Position numbers and translations under genes: made by a program
The notes under the pieces: model-generated
Told to the model about the DNA's origin: nothing
Seen by the model: the letters and a program-made list of their open reading frames with translations, nothing else
The model's database searches: none
Shown here: one piece after another, positions 50,082-58,951 of the stretch
Layout of the letters: every line of letters starts with the position of its first letter
How positions within the stretch are numbered: the stretch's first letter is position 1
Assembly (NCBI RefSeq): GCF_900105415.1
Contig: NZ_FNSM01000001.1
Span: forward strand, 3,934,501 to 3,998,500
DNA length: 64,000 bases
Direction: 5' to 3'
DNA from: Streptomyces sp. TLI_105
Lineage (GTDB): Bacteria > Actinomycetota > Actinomycetes > Streptomycetales > Streptomycetaceae

Positions 50082-51584
50082 CTAGGCAGCCACCGGCTGC
50101 TCGGGCGTCAGGGCCTTCTCCGTCCGCTCGGCCCGCTTCAGCAGGGCCGCCGCGAGCAGACCGCCCGCGAAGACGGCGATCGCGCCGACGAGCTGGCTGC
50201 TCTGGAGGCCGGAGGCGAAGGCGTCGGAGATCTGCCGCCGCTCGGCCTCGCCGCCTGCGGCGGCCAGGGCGGCCGGGAGCGAGGTCGCGGTCACGGCGAC
50301 GAGCGCGGCGAAGCGGGCGTTGAGCACGGCGCCGAGGACGGCGACGCCCAGGCCGTTGCCGAACTCGGCCAGGGTGCCGTTGATCCCGGCACCCACGCCC
50401 GCCTTCTCCGGCGGGATCGCGCTCATGAGGGCGTTGGCCATGGCAGGCGAGGAGACGGCGATCCCGAAGCCCATCAGGACCAGGCCGAGCAGCATCCCCC
50501 AGTAGCTGCCGTCCGTGCCGCCGCCGAGCAGCGCGATGGAGGTGAGACCGGCGGCGACCAGCGTCATGCCGAGGACGACGGTGGGCGGGGTGCCGAGCTT
50601 CATGACGATCTTCGGGCCGACGCCGGTCAGGTTGAGGCCGACGATCGTCAGGGCGAGCGGTGCCATCCGGAGGCCGGCTTCGAGCGGCTCGTAGCCGAGG
50701 ACGAACTGCAGGTGCTGGGTGAGCAGGAAGAGCGAGCCGCCCATGCCGAAGACGACCAGGATCGAACCGCCGACGGCACCGATGAACTTCTGGTTCCGGA
50801 AGAAGTGCATGTCGAGCATCGGGTACGGGGTGTGCAGCTCCCACAGCGCGAAGGCACCGAGTCCGAGGAGGCCGACGGCCGCCGGGACCAGGACCTGGAC
50901 GGAGATCCAGCCGTGCTCGGGGCCGCTGATGATCGCGTACACGACGGCGGTCATGCCGATGGTGGAGAGCAGCGCGCCCAGCAGGTCGGGGCGCTCGCCC
51001 TGGGGGTTCTTGGACTCGGGGACGAGCTTGAGGACGGCCACGAGGGCGACCACCGCGACCGGGATGTTGATCAGGAAGATCATTCCCCACCAGAAGTGGT
51101 TCAGGATCACACCGCCGATCAGCGGGCCGCCGGCGAAACCGAGCGAGGCGACCGTGGACCAGAGCGCGATGGCCTTGACCCGCTCCGAGTCGTCGAAGAT
51201 CTGCATCACGACGGCGAGGGTGGTGGTCATCAGGAGCGCGCCGCCGACGCCCATGCCCGCGCGGGCGGCGATCAGCTGCGCGGTGGAGTCGGCGAGACCG
51301 GCGGCGAGCGAGCCGAGGCCGAAGAGCGCGAGGCCGGCGACGAGGAGCTTCTTGCGGCCGTAGCGGTCGGCGGCGTTGCCGGCGGTGAGCAGCAGGCCGG
51401 ACTGGACGAGCGAGTACGCGTTGATCATCCACTGGATGTCGGAGGTGGACGCGTGGAGTTCGGAGGTCAGGGAGGGGATGGCGACGCTGAGCACGGTGTT
51501 GTCGAGCAGCACCGTGAGCTGGGCGAGGCAGATGACGCCGAGGATCAGCCAGCGCTGGGGGTGGCCGCCGGTGGCCGCTGTCAT
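50082..51584 (-). CDS. MFS multidrug transporter, DHA2 type
   Basis: A 500-residue 14-helix pump of the EmrB/QacA group: VLLDNTVLSVAIPSLTSEL in helix 1, NAADRYGRKKLLVAGLAL in loop 2-3 and GFAGGPLIGGVILNHFWW as motif C. First gene of the operon with the TetR gene behind it. The TACG-TGTA operator array lies just upstream. Confidence 0.93.
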   Translation of the reverse strand: MTAATGGHPQRWLILGVICLAQLTVLLDNTVLSVAIPSLTSELHASTSDIQWMINAYSLVQSGLLLTAGNAADRYGRKKLLVAGLALFGLGSLAAGLADSTAQLIAARAGMGVGGALLMTTTLAVVMQIFDDSERVKAIALWSTVASLGFAGGPLIGGVILNHFWWGMIFLINIPVAVVALVAVLKLVPESKNPQGERPDLLGALLSTIGMTAVVYAIISGPEHGWISVQVLVPAAVGLLGLGAFALWELHTPYPMLDMHFFRNQKFIGAVGGSILVVFGMGGSLFLLTQHLQFVLGYEPLEAGLRMAPLALTIVGLNLTGVGPKIVMKLGTPPTVVLGMTLVAAGLTSIALLGGGTDGSYWGMLLGLVLMGFGIAVSSPAMANALMSAIPPEKAGVGAGINGTLAEFGNGLGVAVLGAVLNARFAALVAVTATSLPAALAAAGGEAERRQISDAFASGLQSSQLVGAIAVFAGGLLAAALLKRAERTEKALTPEQPVAA

Positions 51585-51599
51585 GGGCGTGACTCCTTA

Positions 51600-51656
51600 T
51601 ACGGTGTACGAGGGGAAGGCTCGTACACCGTACAAGGAGCCTCGTACGCTGTATAG
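51600..51656. promoter_or_regulatory. TetR operator array
   Basis: TACGGTGTACGAG (51600-51612) and its exact complement (51620-51632) flank a 7-nt spacer, and a third related half-site CTCGTACGCTGTATAG follows at 51641-51656. Confidence 0.75.
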
Positions 51657-51659
51657 CGG

Positions 51660-53873
51660 TTATTTCCTCTCGGTCAGGTCGTAGAAGGCGGCGCCGCCGA
51701 TCGTGGTCTTCTCGAAGGTCTCCGAGACCCAGGTGGAGATCTCGGAGTTGCCGCCGCCGGGACCGCCGCCACCGCCCGTGCCGCCGATGAAGTAGTGGAT
51801 CCTCCCCTCGGCGACGTACTGCTGGAACCGGGCGAGCGTCGGGGAGGGGTCGCTGCCGTTGAAGCCGCCGATCGCCATGACCGGCTTCTCGGTGGCGAGC
51901 TGGTAGCCGGCGGCGTTCTGCGCGCCGATCGTGGCCGCGACCCAGGTGTACGCGTTGGCGTCCTTGAGGAGGGCGGCCTTCGCCTCCGCACCGACACTGG
52001 CGCCGTTGAGCAGACCGCCCATGCCGCCGTTCATGCCGCCGCCCATGCCGCCGTTCATGCCGCCGCCCATGCCGCCGCGCTCGCCGCCTGGGCCGCCGCC
52101 CAGGGCCTGGCCGTTGCCCGGGGCCTGAGCGCCGGGGGCTTGGCCGTTGCCCGGGGGCTGACCGCCCGGGGCCTGGCCGTTGCCGGGCATCTGACCGCCG
52201 GGGGCCTGACCGTTGCCGGGGGCCTGGCCGTTGCCCGGAGCCCGGACGCCGCCGTCCGGGGCCTGGCCGCCGAAGGCCGACCTGCCGTTCATCGGGCCCC
52301 GGCCGCCCATGCCGCCGCCCGCCGGGCCCGCCGTCACGATCGAGCCCTGGTGTCCCGCGTCCACCGTCGCCAGGGTGTACGCGAACGGCCCCGCGAGCCC
52401 CGCCGCCAGGCCGAGCCCCGCCACCCCGAGCCCGAGGCGACGGTCGACCCGGCCCGCGAACAGCAGCCCGAGGGCCGCGACGACGCCCGTCACCAGGACC
52501 GTCGAGCGCAGCCACGGCAGCCAGTCCGGCGTACGGCCGAGCAGCGTCCAGGCCCACCAGGCCGTCACCGCCACCGTCACCGCGAGCGCCGCCGAGGCGG
52601 GCCACCGGGTCCGCTCCTCCCACAGCACGGCCGCGCCCATGCCGACCAGCGCCGCGAGGTACGGGGCCAGGGCCACCGTGTAGTACTCGTGGAAGATGCC
52701 GGCCATGAAGCTGAAGACGGCGAGCGTCATCAGGAGCGAGCCGCCCCACACCAGGAACGCCGAACGTGCCGTGTCCGTGCGGGGCGCCCGCCAGGTGACG
52801 ACGAGTCCGGCGACCAGCAGGAGCAGCGCGGCCGGCAGCAGCCAGGAGATCTGACCGCCGACCGACTCGTTGAACATCCGGGCGATCCCGGTCTCTCCCC
52901 AGCCGCCACCGCCACCGCCGCCGAGGCGAACGGGCAGCTCCATGCCTGCCGGCAGGTTCTCGGCCGTCCCGCCGGGACCGCCCCGGCCCCCGCCGCCGAC
53001 GCTGCCGACCTCGTCGCCGTTGAGGCGGCCGAGACCGTTGTAGCCGAAGGTCAGCTCCAGGAAGCTGTTGTTCTGCGAGCCTCCGACGTACGGACGGGAG
53101 GACGCCGGCCACAGCTCGACCAGGGCCACCCACCAGCCCGCCGAGACGAGCATCGCGAGCCCGCCCAGGGCGAGCCGGCCGAGCCGCCGCCCGAACCCGC
53201 CCGGCGCGCACACCAGGTACACCAGCGCGAGCGGCGGAAGGATCAGGAAGGCCTGGAGCGTCTTCGCGAGGAACGCGACGCCGAAGGCCACGCCCGCCCA
53301 CACGAGCCACCGCGCGGCGCCCCGGTCCCGCTCCAGGGCACGCAGCACGCAGTACACCGCGACCGTCATGAGCAACGCGAGCAGCGCGTCCGGGTTGTTG
53401 AAGCGGAACATCAGCGCGGCGACCGGCGTCAGCGCGAGGACCGCGCCCGCGATCAGGCCCGCGCCGGCGGAGAACCGGCGCCGGACGGCCGCGTGGAGCA
53501 CGGCGACCGTGCCCACCCCCATGAGCACCTCGGGCACGAGGATCTGCCAGGAGCCGAGCCCGAAGAGGCGGACGGAAAGCGCCATCGGCCAGAGCGCGGC
53601 CGGCGGCTTGTCGACGGTGATGGCGTCGGCCGCGTCGAGGGAGCCGAAGAAGAAGGCCTTCCAGCTCTGGGAGCCCGCCTGGACGGCGGCGGAGTAGAAG
53701 GAGTTGGCGTAGCCGGAGGCGCTCAGGTTCCACAGGTAGAGCAGCGCGGTGGCGGCGAGCAGGCCGAGGAGGGCGGGCCGGACCCAGGGGCGGTCCTCGG
53801 CCCGTCCGCGCCACAGCCGGGCGAGCCGGCCGGTGCGGGGCGCCGCATGGACGGCGGTGGGCAGGGTGGTCAT
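51660..53873 (-). CDS. GT39-type (ArnT-like) membrane glycosyltransferase
   Basis: A 737-residue membrane enzyme with about 11 helices, using polyprenyl-linked sugar donors to modify an envelope component. The GT39/ArnT hallmark ITVDKPPAALWPM lies in the first outer loop (near residue 87), and RFNNPDALLALLM follows. Residues about 500-605 are a Gly-rich repeat: PGNGQAPG-type and GGMNGGMG-type units. A C-terminal outer domain of ~110 residues follows. ATG 53873 overlaps the GT2 stop (ATGA), so it is coupled. Acceptor unknown. Confidence 0.88.
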   Translation of the reverse strand: MTTLPTAVHAAPRTGRLARLWRGRAEDRPWVRPALLGLLAATALLYLWNLSASGYANSFYSAAVQAGSQSWKAFFFGSLDAADAITVDKPPAALWPMALSVRLFGLGSWQILVPEVLMGVGTVAVLHAAVRRRFSAGAGLIAGAVLALTPVAALMFRFNNPDALLALLMTVAVYCVLRALERDRGAARWLVWAGVAFGVAFLAKTLQAFLILPPLALVYLVCAPGGFGRRLGRLALGGLAMLVSAGWWVALVELWPASSRPYVGGSQNNSFLELTFGYNGLGRLNGDEVGSVGGGGRGGPGGTAENLPAGMELPVRLGGGGGGGWGETGIARMFNESVGGQISWLLPAALLLLVAGLVVTWRAPRTDTARSAFLVWGGSLLMTLAVFSFMAGIFHEYYTVALAPYLAALVGMGAAVLWEERTRWPASAALAVTVAVTAWWAWTLLGRTPDWLPWLRSTVLVTGVVAALGLLFAGRVDRRLGLGVAGLGLAAGLAGPFAYTLATVDAGHQGSIVTAGPAGGGMGGRGPMNGRSAFGGQAPDGGVRAPGNGQAPGNGQAPGGQMPGNGQAPGGQPPGNGQAPGAQAPGNGQALGGGPGGERGGMGGGMNGGMGGGMNGGMGGLLNGASVGAEAKAALLKDANAYTWVAATIGAQNAAGYQLATEKPVMAIGGFNGSDPSPTLARFQQYVAEGRIHYFIGGTGGGGGPGGGNSEISTWVSETFEKTTIGGAAFYDLTERK
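52015..52255 (-). repeat. Minisatellite in the GT39 gene
   Basis: In frame within the glycosyltransferase, 24-30-bp units coding PGNGQAPGG / PGNGQAPGA are repeated about six times, followed by 24-bp GGMNGGMG units repeated three times. Length variation between strains is expected. Confidence 0.8.
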
Positions 53874-55129
53874 CGGTCGTTCCTTGAGGTCGGCCGCTCG
53901 GGGAAGACCCAGAGGCGGAAGAGGAGGAAGCGCAGGACGGTCGCGGCGAGGTTGGCGACGATCAGGACGGCGAGCTCGGTGGAGTGCGCCGGATCGCCGG
54001 TCGCCGCGCCGAGGGCGGCGAGCGAACCGCTCGTCAGGGCGAGGCCGATGGCGAAGACCACGAGCCCCTGCGCCTGGTGGCGGGCGGCCCGGTCCCGGCC
54101 CCCTACGCCGAAGGTGAGGCGCCGGTTGGCGGCCGTGTTGGCGACGGCGGAGACGAGGAGGGCGGCGGCGTTGGCGAGCTGCGGGCCGACGCCGAGCCGG
54201 AAGGCCGAGTACAGCGCGAGATAGCAGAGCGTGGACAGGACTCCGACCACGCAGAAGCCGACGAGCTGGCGGGCGAGGCCGCCCGGCACGCCGTTCAGCT
54301 CACGGTCCCGGGGGTCGTCGCCGAACGGCCGGGCGAGCCGGTCGAGGGGCAGCGAACCGGTCGCGAGGGCCCGCCCCACCCGCCACACGCCCTTCAGGTC
54401 GTCGGTCGCCGTCCGCACGATGTGGACGGTCGAGTCGGGGTCGTCGACCCAGTCCACCGGCACCTCGTGGATGCGCAGCCCGGCCCGCTCGGCGAGGACC
54501 AGCATCTCCGTGTCGAAGAACCAGCCGGTGTCCTCGACCATCGGCAGGAGCCGCTCGGCGACCTCCCGCCGTATCGCCTTGAAGCCGCACTGCGCGTCGG
54601 AGAACCGGGCGGCGAGCGAGGAGCGCAGGATCAGGTTGTAGGCGCGCGAGATGAACTCCCGCTTCGGCCCGCGCACCACCCGCGAGGAGCGGGCGAGCCG
54701 GGAGCCGATCGCCAGGTCCGAGTGGCCGGAGATGAGCGGCGCGACCAGCGGGAGCAGCGCGTTGAGGTCGGTGGACAGGTCCACGTCCATGTAGGCCAGG
54801 ACGGGCGCGTCCGAGGCCGACCACACGGTCCGCAGCGCCCGGCCGCGGCCCTTCTGTTCGAGCCGTACGGAGCGCACCTCGGGCAGCTCGGCCGCGAGGG
54901 CGGCGGCGACGGCGGGCGTGGTGTCGGTGGAGGCGTTGTCGGCGACGGTGACGCGGAAGCCGTACGGGAAGGTCCTCAGGAGGTGCTCGTGGAGCCGGCG
55001 GACGCACGGCTCCAGGTCCTTCTCCTCGTTGTAGACGGGGATCACCACGTCCAGGACGGGCCGTCCGGCGACGTCCACCGGCAGGTGCTCCCGGGCGGGG
55101 AGGGCTTCCTCGATGGTGTGGGTTGGCAT
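53870..55129 (-). CDS. GT2 glycosyltransferase fused to GtrA domain
   Basis: A 419-residue two-part protein. Residues about 25-250 are a GT2 polyprenyl-phosphate sugar synthase: VVIPVYNEEKDLEP, nucleotide site VADNASTDTT, DVDLSTDLNAL (DxD) and QCGFKAIRREVA. Residues 290-410 are a four-helix GtrA flippase domain (QLVGFCVVGVLSTLCYLALY). This pairing makes and flips a lipid-linked sugar, which the GT39 enzyme downstream would then transfer. ATG 55129 is the family start. Confidence 0.9.
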   Translation of the reverse strand: MPTHTIEEALPAREHLPVDVAGRPVLDVVIPVYNEEKDLEPCVRRLHEHLLRTFPYGFRVTVADNASTDTTPAVAAALAAELPEVRSVRLEQKGRGRALRTVWSASDAPVLAYMDVDLSTDLNALLPLVAPLISGHSDLAIGSRLARSSRVVRGPKREFISRAYNLILRSSLAARFSDAQCGFKAIRREVAERLLPMVEDTGWFFDTEMLVLAERAGLRIHEVPVDWVDDPDSTVHIVRTATDDLKGVWRVGRALATGSLPLDRLARPFGDDPRDRELNGVPGGLARQLVGFCVVGVLSTLCYLALYSAFRLGVGPQLANAAALLVSAVANTAANRRLTFGVGGRDRAARHQAQGLVVFAIGLALTSGSLAALGAATGDPAHSTELAVLIVANLAATVLRFLLFRLWVFPERPTSRNDR

Positions 55130-55154
55130 GCTCCGACACTCGCCGGGGCCGCTG

Positions 55155-56723
55155 TCACGGCTGTGTGATGAGCCTGTGGCCTGCCTGTGAGTCCGGTGCG
55201 ACGTCCGGTGCGACGCCCTGCCCGACGCCCTGCGCGACGGGCAGCCGGACGGTGAAGACGGTCCGGCCGGGGGCGCTCTCGACGCCCACCTCTCCACCGT
55301 GCGCGAGCACGACCGCGCGGACGATGGCGAGGCCGAGGCCGGTGGATCCGGCGTGCCGGGAGCGGGAGGCGTCACCGCGCGCGAAGCGCTCGAAGACGGC
55401 GGGGAGCAGTTCGGGCGCGATGCCGGGGCCGTCGTCCTCGATCTCGACGAGGACGGCCGAGGCTTCCCTGCGGACACGGGCGGTGACCTTGGTGCCGGGC
55501 GGGGTGTGGGTGCGGGCGTTGGCGAGGAGGTTGACCAGGACCTGCTGGAGCCGGGCGCCGTCGGCCCGTACGGCCGGGCTGTCCGTGGGCAGTTCGAGGC
55601 GCCAGTGGTGCTCGGGTCCGGCGGCACGGGCGTCGCTCACGGCGTCCACGACGAGCGGGACGAGGTCGGTGGTCTCGTACGAGAGGGGGCGGCCGGCGTC
55701 GAGCCGGGCGAGCAGCAGGAGGTCCTCGACCAGACCGGTCATCCGGGTCGCCTCGGACTCGATCCGGCCGAGGGCGTGTCGGGTGTCGGGGCCGCACTCC
55801 TCGCGACCGCGCCGGGTGAGCTCCGCGTACCCCCGGATCGAGGCGAGCGGGGTGCGCAGCTCGTGGCTGGCGTCCGCGACGAACTGCCGGACCCGGGTCT
55901 CGCTCTGCTGGCGGGCGTCGAGGGCCGAGTGGACGTGGTCGAGCATCCGGTTGAGGGTCGCGCCGACCTGACCGACCTCGGTGCGCGGGTCGGCCTCCGC
56001 CTCCGGGACCCGCTGATGGAGCGCCACCTCCCCGCTGTGCAGGGGGAGCCGGGCGACCTGGCGGGCGGTGGCGGCAACCCGGCGCAGCGGGCGGAGGGCG
56101 ACCCGGACGAGCACGGTCCCGGCGAGCGAGGCCGCGACGAGCCCGGCACCGGTGACGCTCAGCTCGACGAGGACGAGGGTGGAGAGGGCGTCCTCGACCT
56201 CGGCGAGGGGGATGCCGGTGAGGAATGTGCCGTGGGCCCCGACGGCGTACTCGACCCGGTACGCGCCGAGTCCGCCGGGCAGGTCGACGGTGTGCGGCCG
56301 GCGGTCACGGGGGACGGCCGCGAGCACGGCCCGCTGGCCCGCGTCGAGTGCGGTGAACCGGATGTTCCGCTCGTACGGCCCGCTGCCCGCGGCCTCCGCC
56401 GAGTACCCGGCCGAGGTCACCTCGCCGTCCACGAGGACCGCGCCGAGGGTGCCGATGGGGGCGCCGGGCCCCTGGACGAAGGCGAGGGGTTCCTTCAGGC
56501 GGACCGAGTCGAGCGGGCCGGGCGCCGGGGCCACCACGACCGGCGGCCCCGCCGCCCGGTCCGCGACGGTGTGGACCTGCTCGTCGGCCTGTGCGTACAG
56601 GTACGAGCGGAACGCGATGGTCGTCACCGTCCCGATCACCGCCGCGACGACCGCGATCAGCGCGACCGCCGAGACGACGAGCCGCGTCCGCAGCGACCAC
56701 GGCCGCCCTCGTCGTACGCGCAC
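55155..56723 (-). CDS. Sensor histidine kinase
   Basis: A 522-residue membrane kinase. Two helices (about 15-35 and 180-205) flank an outer sensor domain of ~145 residues; HAMP follows, then the H-box VADASHELRTPLASIRGYAEL, N-box LQQVLVNLLANARTHTP, DDGPGIAP and GSTGLGLAIV. GTG 56723 lies 5 bp after the response regulator stop. It phosphorylates the partner encoded upstream; the two glycosyltransferase genes follow, 25 bp on. Confidence 0.93.
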   Translation of the reverse strand: MRVRRGRPWSLRTRLVVSAVALIAVVAAVIGTVTTIAFRSYLYAQADEQVHTVADRAAGPPVVVAPAPGPLDSVRLKEPLAFVQGPGAPIGTLGAVLVDGEVTSAGYSAEAAGSGPYERNIRFTALDAGQRAVLAAVPRDRRPHTVDLPGGLGAYRVEYAVGAHGTFLTGIPLAEVEDALSTLVLVELSVTGAGLVAASLAGTVLVRVALRPLRRVAATARQVARLPLHSGEVALHQRVPEAEADPRTEVGQVGATLNRMLDHVHSALDARQQSETRVRQFVADASHELRTPLASIRGYAELTRRGREECGPDTRHALGRIESEATRMTGLVEDLLLLARLDAGRPLSYETTDLVPLVVDAVSDARAAGPEHHWRLELPTDSPAVRADGARLQQVLVNLLANARTHTPPGTKVTARVRREASAVLVEIEDDGPGIAPELLPAVFERFARGDASRSRHAGSTGLGLAIVRAVVLAHGGEVGVESAPGRTVFTVRLPVAQGVGQGVAPDVAPDSQAGHRLITQP

Positions 56724-56728
56724 GGGGG

Positions 56729-57484
56729 CTACTCCCCCGGCTTGATCAGATAGCCGGCCCCGCGCCGGGTGTGGATCATCGGCGAGCGGCCGGCGTCGAT
56801 CTTCCGGCGCAGGTAGGAGATGTAGAGCTCGACGACGTTGGCCTGGCCGCCGAAGTCGTACGACCAGACCCGGTCGAGGATCTGCGCCTTGCTGAGCACC
56901 CGCCGCGGATTGCGCATGAGGTAGCGCAGCAGCTCGAACTCGGTCGCCGTGAGGTGGATGGAGTCGCCGCCCCGGGTGACCTCGTGGCTGTCCTCGTCGA
57001 GGGTCAGGTCCCCCACGACGAGCAGTGACTCGCTGCGCGTCTGCGCGGCCCCGGACCTGCGGATGAGGCCGCGCAGCCGGGCCACGACCTCCTCCAGGCT
57101 GAAGGGCTTCGTGACGTAGTCGTCGCCGCCGGCGGTGAGCCCGGCGATGCGGTCCTCGACGGCGTCCTTCGCGGTCAGGAACAGCACGGGCACGTCGGGC
57201 AGTTCACGGCGGATCGAGCCGAGCAGGCTCAGCCCGTCGACGTCCGGGAGCATGACGTCGAGGATGACGGCGTCGGGCCGGAACTCGCGCGCGGAGCGGA
57301 GGGCGGCGGCCCCGTCCCCGGCGCTGCGGACCTGCCAGCCCTCGTAGCGCAGGGCCATGGAGAGCAGCTCGGCGAGCGAGGCCTCGTCGTCGACGACGAG
57401 GACCCGGACGGCGGTCCCGTCGGCGCGGAGCATGTCGGCGTGGGCGCCGGTGCGGGCGCTGGTGCTTCGCGTGATCACGGTCAT
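56729..57484 (-). CDS. OmpR-family response regulator
   Basis: A ~251-residue regulator: receiver domain VRVLVVDDEASLAELL with phospho-Asp in ILDVMLPDVDG and Lys in YVTKPF, then a winged helix HLTATEFELLRYLMRNPRRV and ILDRVWSYDFGGQANVVELY. ATG 57484 or GTG 57493 may start it; neither has a clear ribosome site. Partner of the kinase and likely controller of the downstream glycosyltransferases. Confidence 0.92.
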   Translation of the reverse strand: MTVITRSTSARTGAHADMLRADGTAVRVLVVDDEASLAELLSMALRYEGWQVRSAGDGAAALRSAREFRPDAVILDVMLPDVDGLSLLGSIRRELPDVPVLFLTAKDAVEDRIAGLTAGGDDYVTKPFSLEEVVARLRGLIRRSGAAQTRSESLLVVGDLTLDEDSHEVTRGGDSIHLTATEFELLRYLMRNPRRVLSKAQILDRVWSYDFGGQANVVELYISYLRRKIDAGRSPMIHTRRGAGYLIKPGE

Positions 57485-57569
57485 GGATCCCACGGTGGGG
57501 GCCGCCGCTGAGAGGCCTCTTTCCCTTTCCTGTGAATTCCCTGAGAAAGGACCCGAAGGACTCGGCTGC

Positions 57570-58523
57570 TCACCGTTTCACGTGAAACATCGCGGCACCG
57601 TTCTCGTACAGGACCCGCCGGAGCCAGTCGTCCCCGAGCCCGAGGCGTTCGAGGGCGTGGAGCTGGTGGGCGTACGGATACGGGATGTTCGGGAAGTCCG
57701 AGCCGAGGAGGATCCGGTCGCCGAGGTCGAGGAGCCGCTTGCGCTCGGCTTCGGGGAAGGGCGCGAGCCGCTCGCTGAAGTCGGTGAAGGCCATGGTGGT
57801 GTCGAGGTGGACGCCCTCGTACCGCTGGGCCAGGTTCAGGAAGTCGCCGTATTCGGGCATCCCCATGTGCGCGACGATCACCCGCAGCCTCGGGTGCCGC
57901 GCGAGCAGCCGCCCCATGGGCCCGGGCCCGGTGAAGTTCCCCGGGGTGGGCCCGGAGCCGCAGTGCACGACGACGGGGGTGCCGCTGTCGGCGAGGGCTC
58001 CCCAGGAGCTGTCGAGTTCGATGTCGGTCGGGTCGAAGCCGCCCACCTGGAGGTGCACCTTGAACACCCGGGCGCCGGCGTCGAGCGCCCGGTGCACGTA
58101 CGTGGTGACGTCCGGCTCGGGGAAGAGGGTCGCGGTGTGCAGACAGTCGGGGGTGCGGGCCGCGAAGTCGGCGGCCCAGGAGTTCAGCCAGGCGGCCATG
58201 CCGGGCTTGTGCGGGTAGAGCATCGCGGTGAAGGCGACCACGCCGAACCCGCGCAGGAGGGCGAGCCGGCGCTCCTCCTCCTCGCGGTAGGTGATGGGCC
58301 ACTCCACGCCGGTGAGGGGTCCGACGGCGTCGAAGTACGCCCAGACCTTGTCGAGGACGTTCTGCGGCATGAAGTGCGTGTGCACGTCGACGAGACCGGG
58401 AATTCCGAGCCGCTCCACCAGAGCCGGGATGTCGAGGGCCGGAGTGGCAAGGGCCGGGATGTCGCGGGCCGGAGTGGCAAGGGCCGGGATGTCGCGGGCC
58501 GGAGTGGCGTCACTCTCGCTCAA
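57570..58523 (-). CDS. Amidohydrolase-2 family hydrolase
   Basis: A ~317-residue TIM-barrel metal hydrolase: VDVHTHFMPQNVLDKV, HLQVGGFDPTD, VIVAHMGMPEYG and LLGSDFPNIPYPY give the family's His and Asp ligands. TTG 58523 is the best start: GGAG lies 8 nt before it and it overlaps the upstream gene by 14 bp. A 10-residue unit ATPARDIPAL is repeated three times in the first 30 residues. Reaction unknown; it forms a unit with the monooxygenase-like gene. Confidence 0.82.
   Translation of the reverse strand: MSESDATPARDIPALATPARDIPALATPALDIPALVERLGIPGLVDVHTHFMPQNVLDKVWAYFDAVGPLTGVEWPITYREEEERRLALLRGFGVVAFTAMLYPHKPGMAAWLNSWAADFAARTPDCLHTATLFPEPDVTTYVHRALDAGARVFKVHLQVGGFDPTDIELDSSWGALADSGTPVVVHCGSGPTPGNFTGPGPMGRLLARHPRLRVIVAHMGMPEYGDFLNLAQRYEGVHLDTTMAFTDFSERLAPFPEAERKRLLDLGDRILLGSDFPNIPYPYAHQLHALERLGLGDDWLRRVLYENGAAMFHVKR
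58425..58512 (-). repeat. 30-bp tandem repeat in amidohydrolase N-terminus
   Basis: Three in-frame 30-bp copies encode ATPARDIPAL, ATPARDIPAL and ATPALDIPAL. The repeat begins at the overlap with the upstream gene and looks recently expanded. Confidence 0.8.
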
Positions 58524-58845
58524 AGCCGTAGCTCCGCTCGACCTTGCCGATGTGGACGCTGTAGCTGTCGTACCAGTGCTCCCGCCCGTACGCCTTGGCG
58601 GCCTGGTGCTCGGTGTCGAGGCGCCAGGCGTCGAGGGACTCCAGGTCACGGAAGTAGGCGACGGTGATGCCGATGCCGCCGGGGGTGCGGGCGCTCTCGT
58701 AGCCGAGGAAGCCGGGGATGTCCCGGACGATCTCCTGCATCCGGGTGGAGGTCTCGGCGTAGCCCTCGGGGGCGTCGGTACGGACGGAGGTGAACACGGC
58801 GGTGTAGTAGGGCGGTTCGATGCCCGCCACGAGCTTCTGGGTCAT
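58510..58845 (-). CDS. Antibiotic biosynthesis monooxygenase-like (ABM) protein
   Basis: A 111-residue dimeric alpha/beta-barrel protein: YYTAVFTSVRTDAPEGYAET, IPGFLGYESAR and ITVAYFRDLESLDAW are ABM signatures. ATG 58845 has GAGGGTGATCAC upstream. The stop lies inside the amidohydrolase start region. Activity unknown. Confidence 0.85.
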   Translation of the reverse strand: MTQKLVAGIEPPYYTAVFTSVRTDAPEGYAETSTRMQEIVRDIPGFLGYESARTPGGIGITVAYFRDLESLDAWRLDTEHQAAKAYGREHWYDSYSVHIGKVERSYGFERE

Positions 58846-58951
58846 GTGATCACCCTCGCCGGGGCGGCGGCGGGATGTCCACGGCGCCCCGGGAAAGGGA
58901 TCCAAGACTTTACGAAGACCGCCCGACCACGAACCAGGGCGGATGCGGAGG

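Noticed and set aside
52015..52255. CRISPR-like spaced repeats
   Set aside because: The units are contiguous, in frame and code Gly/Pro/Gln repeats; there are no spacers and no cas genes.
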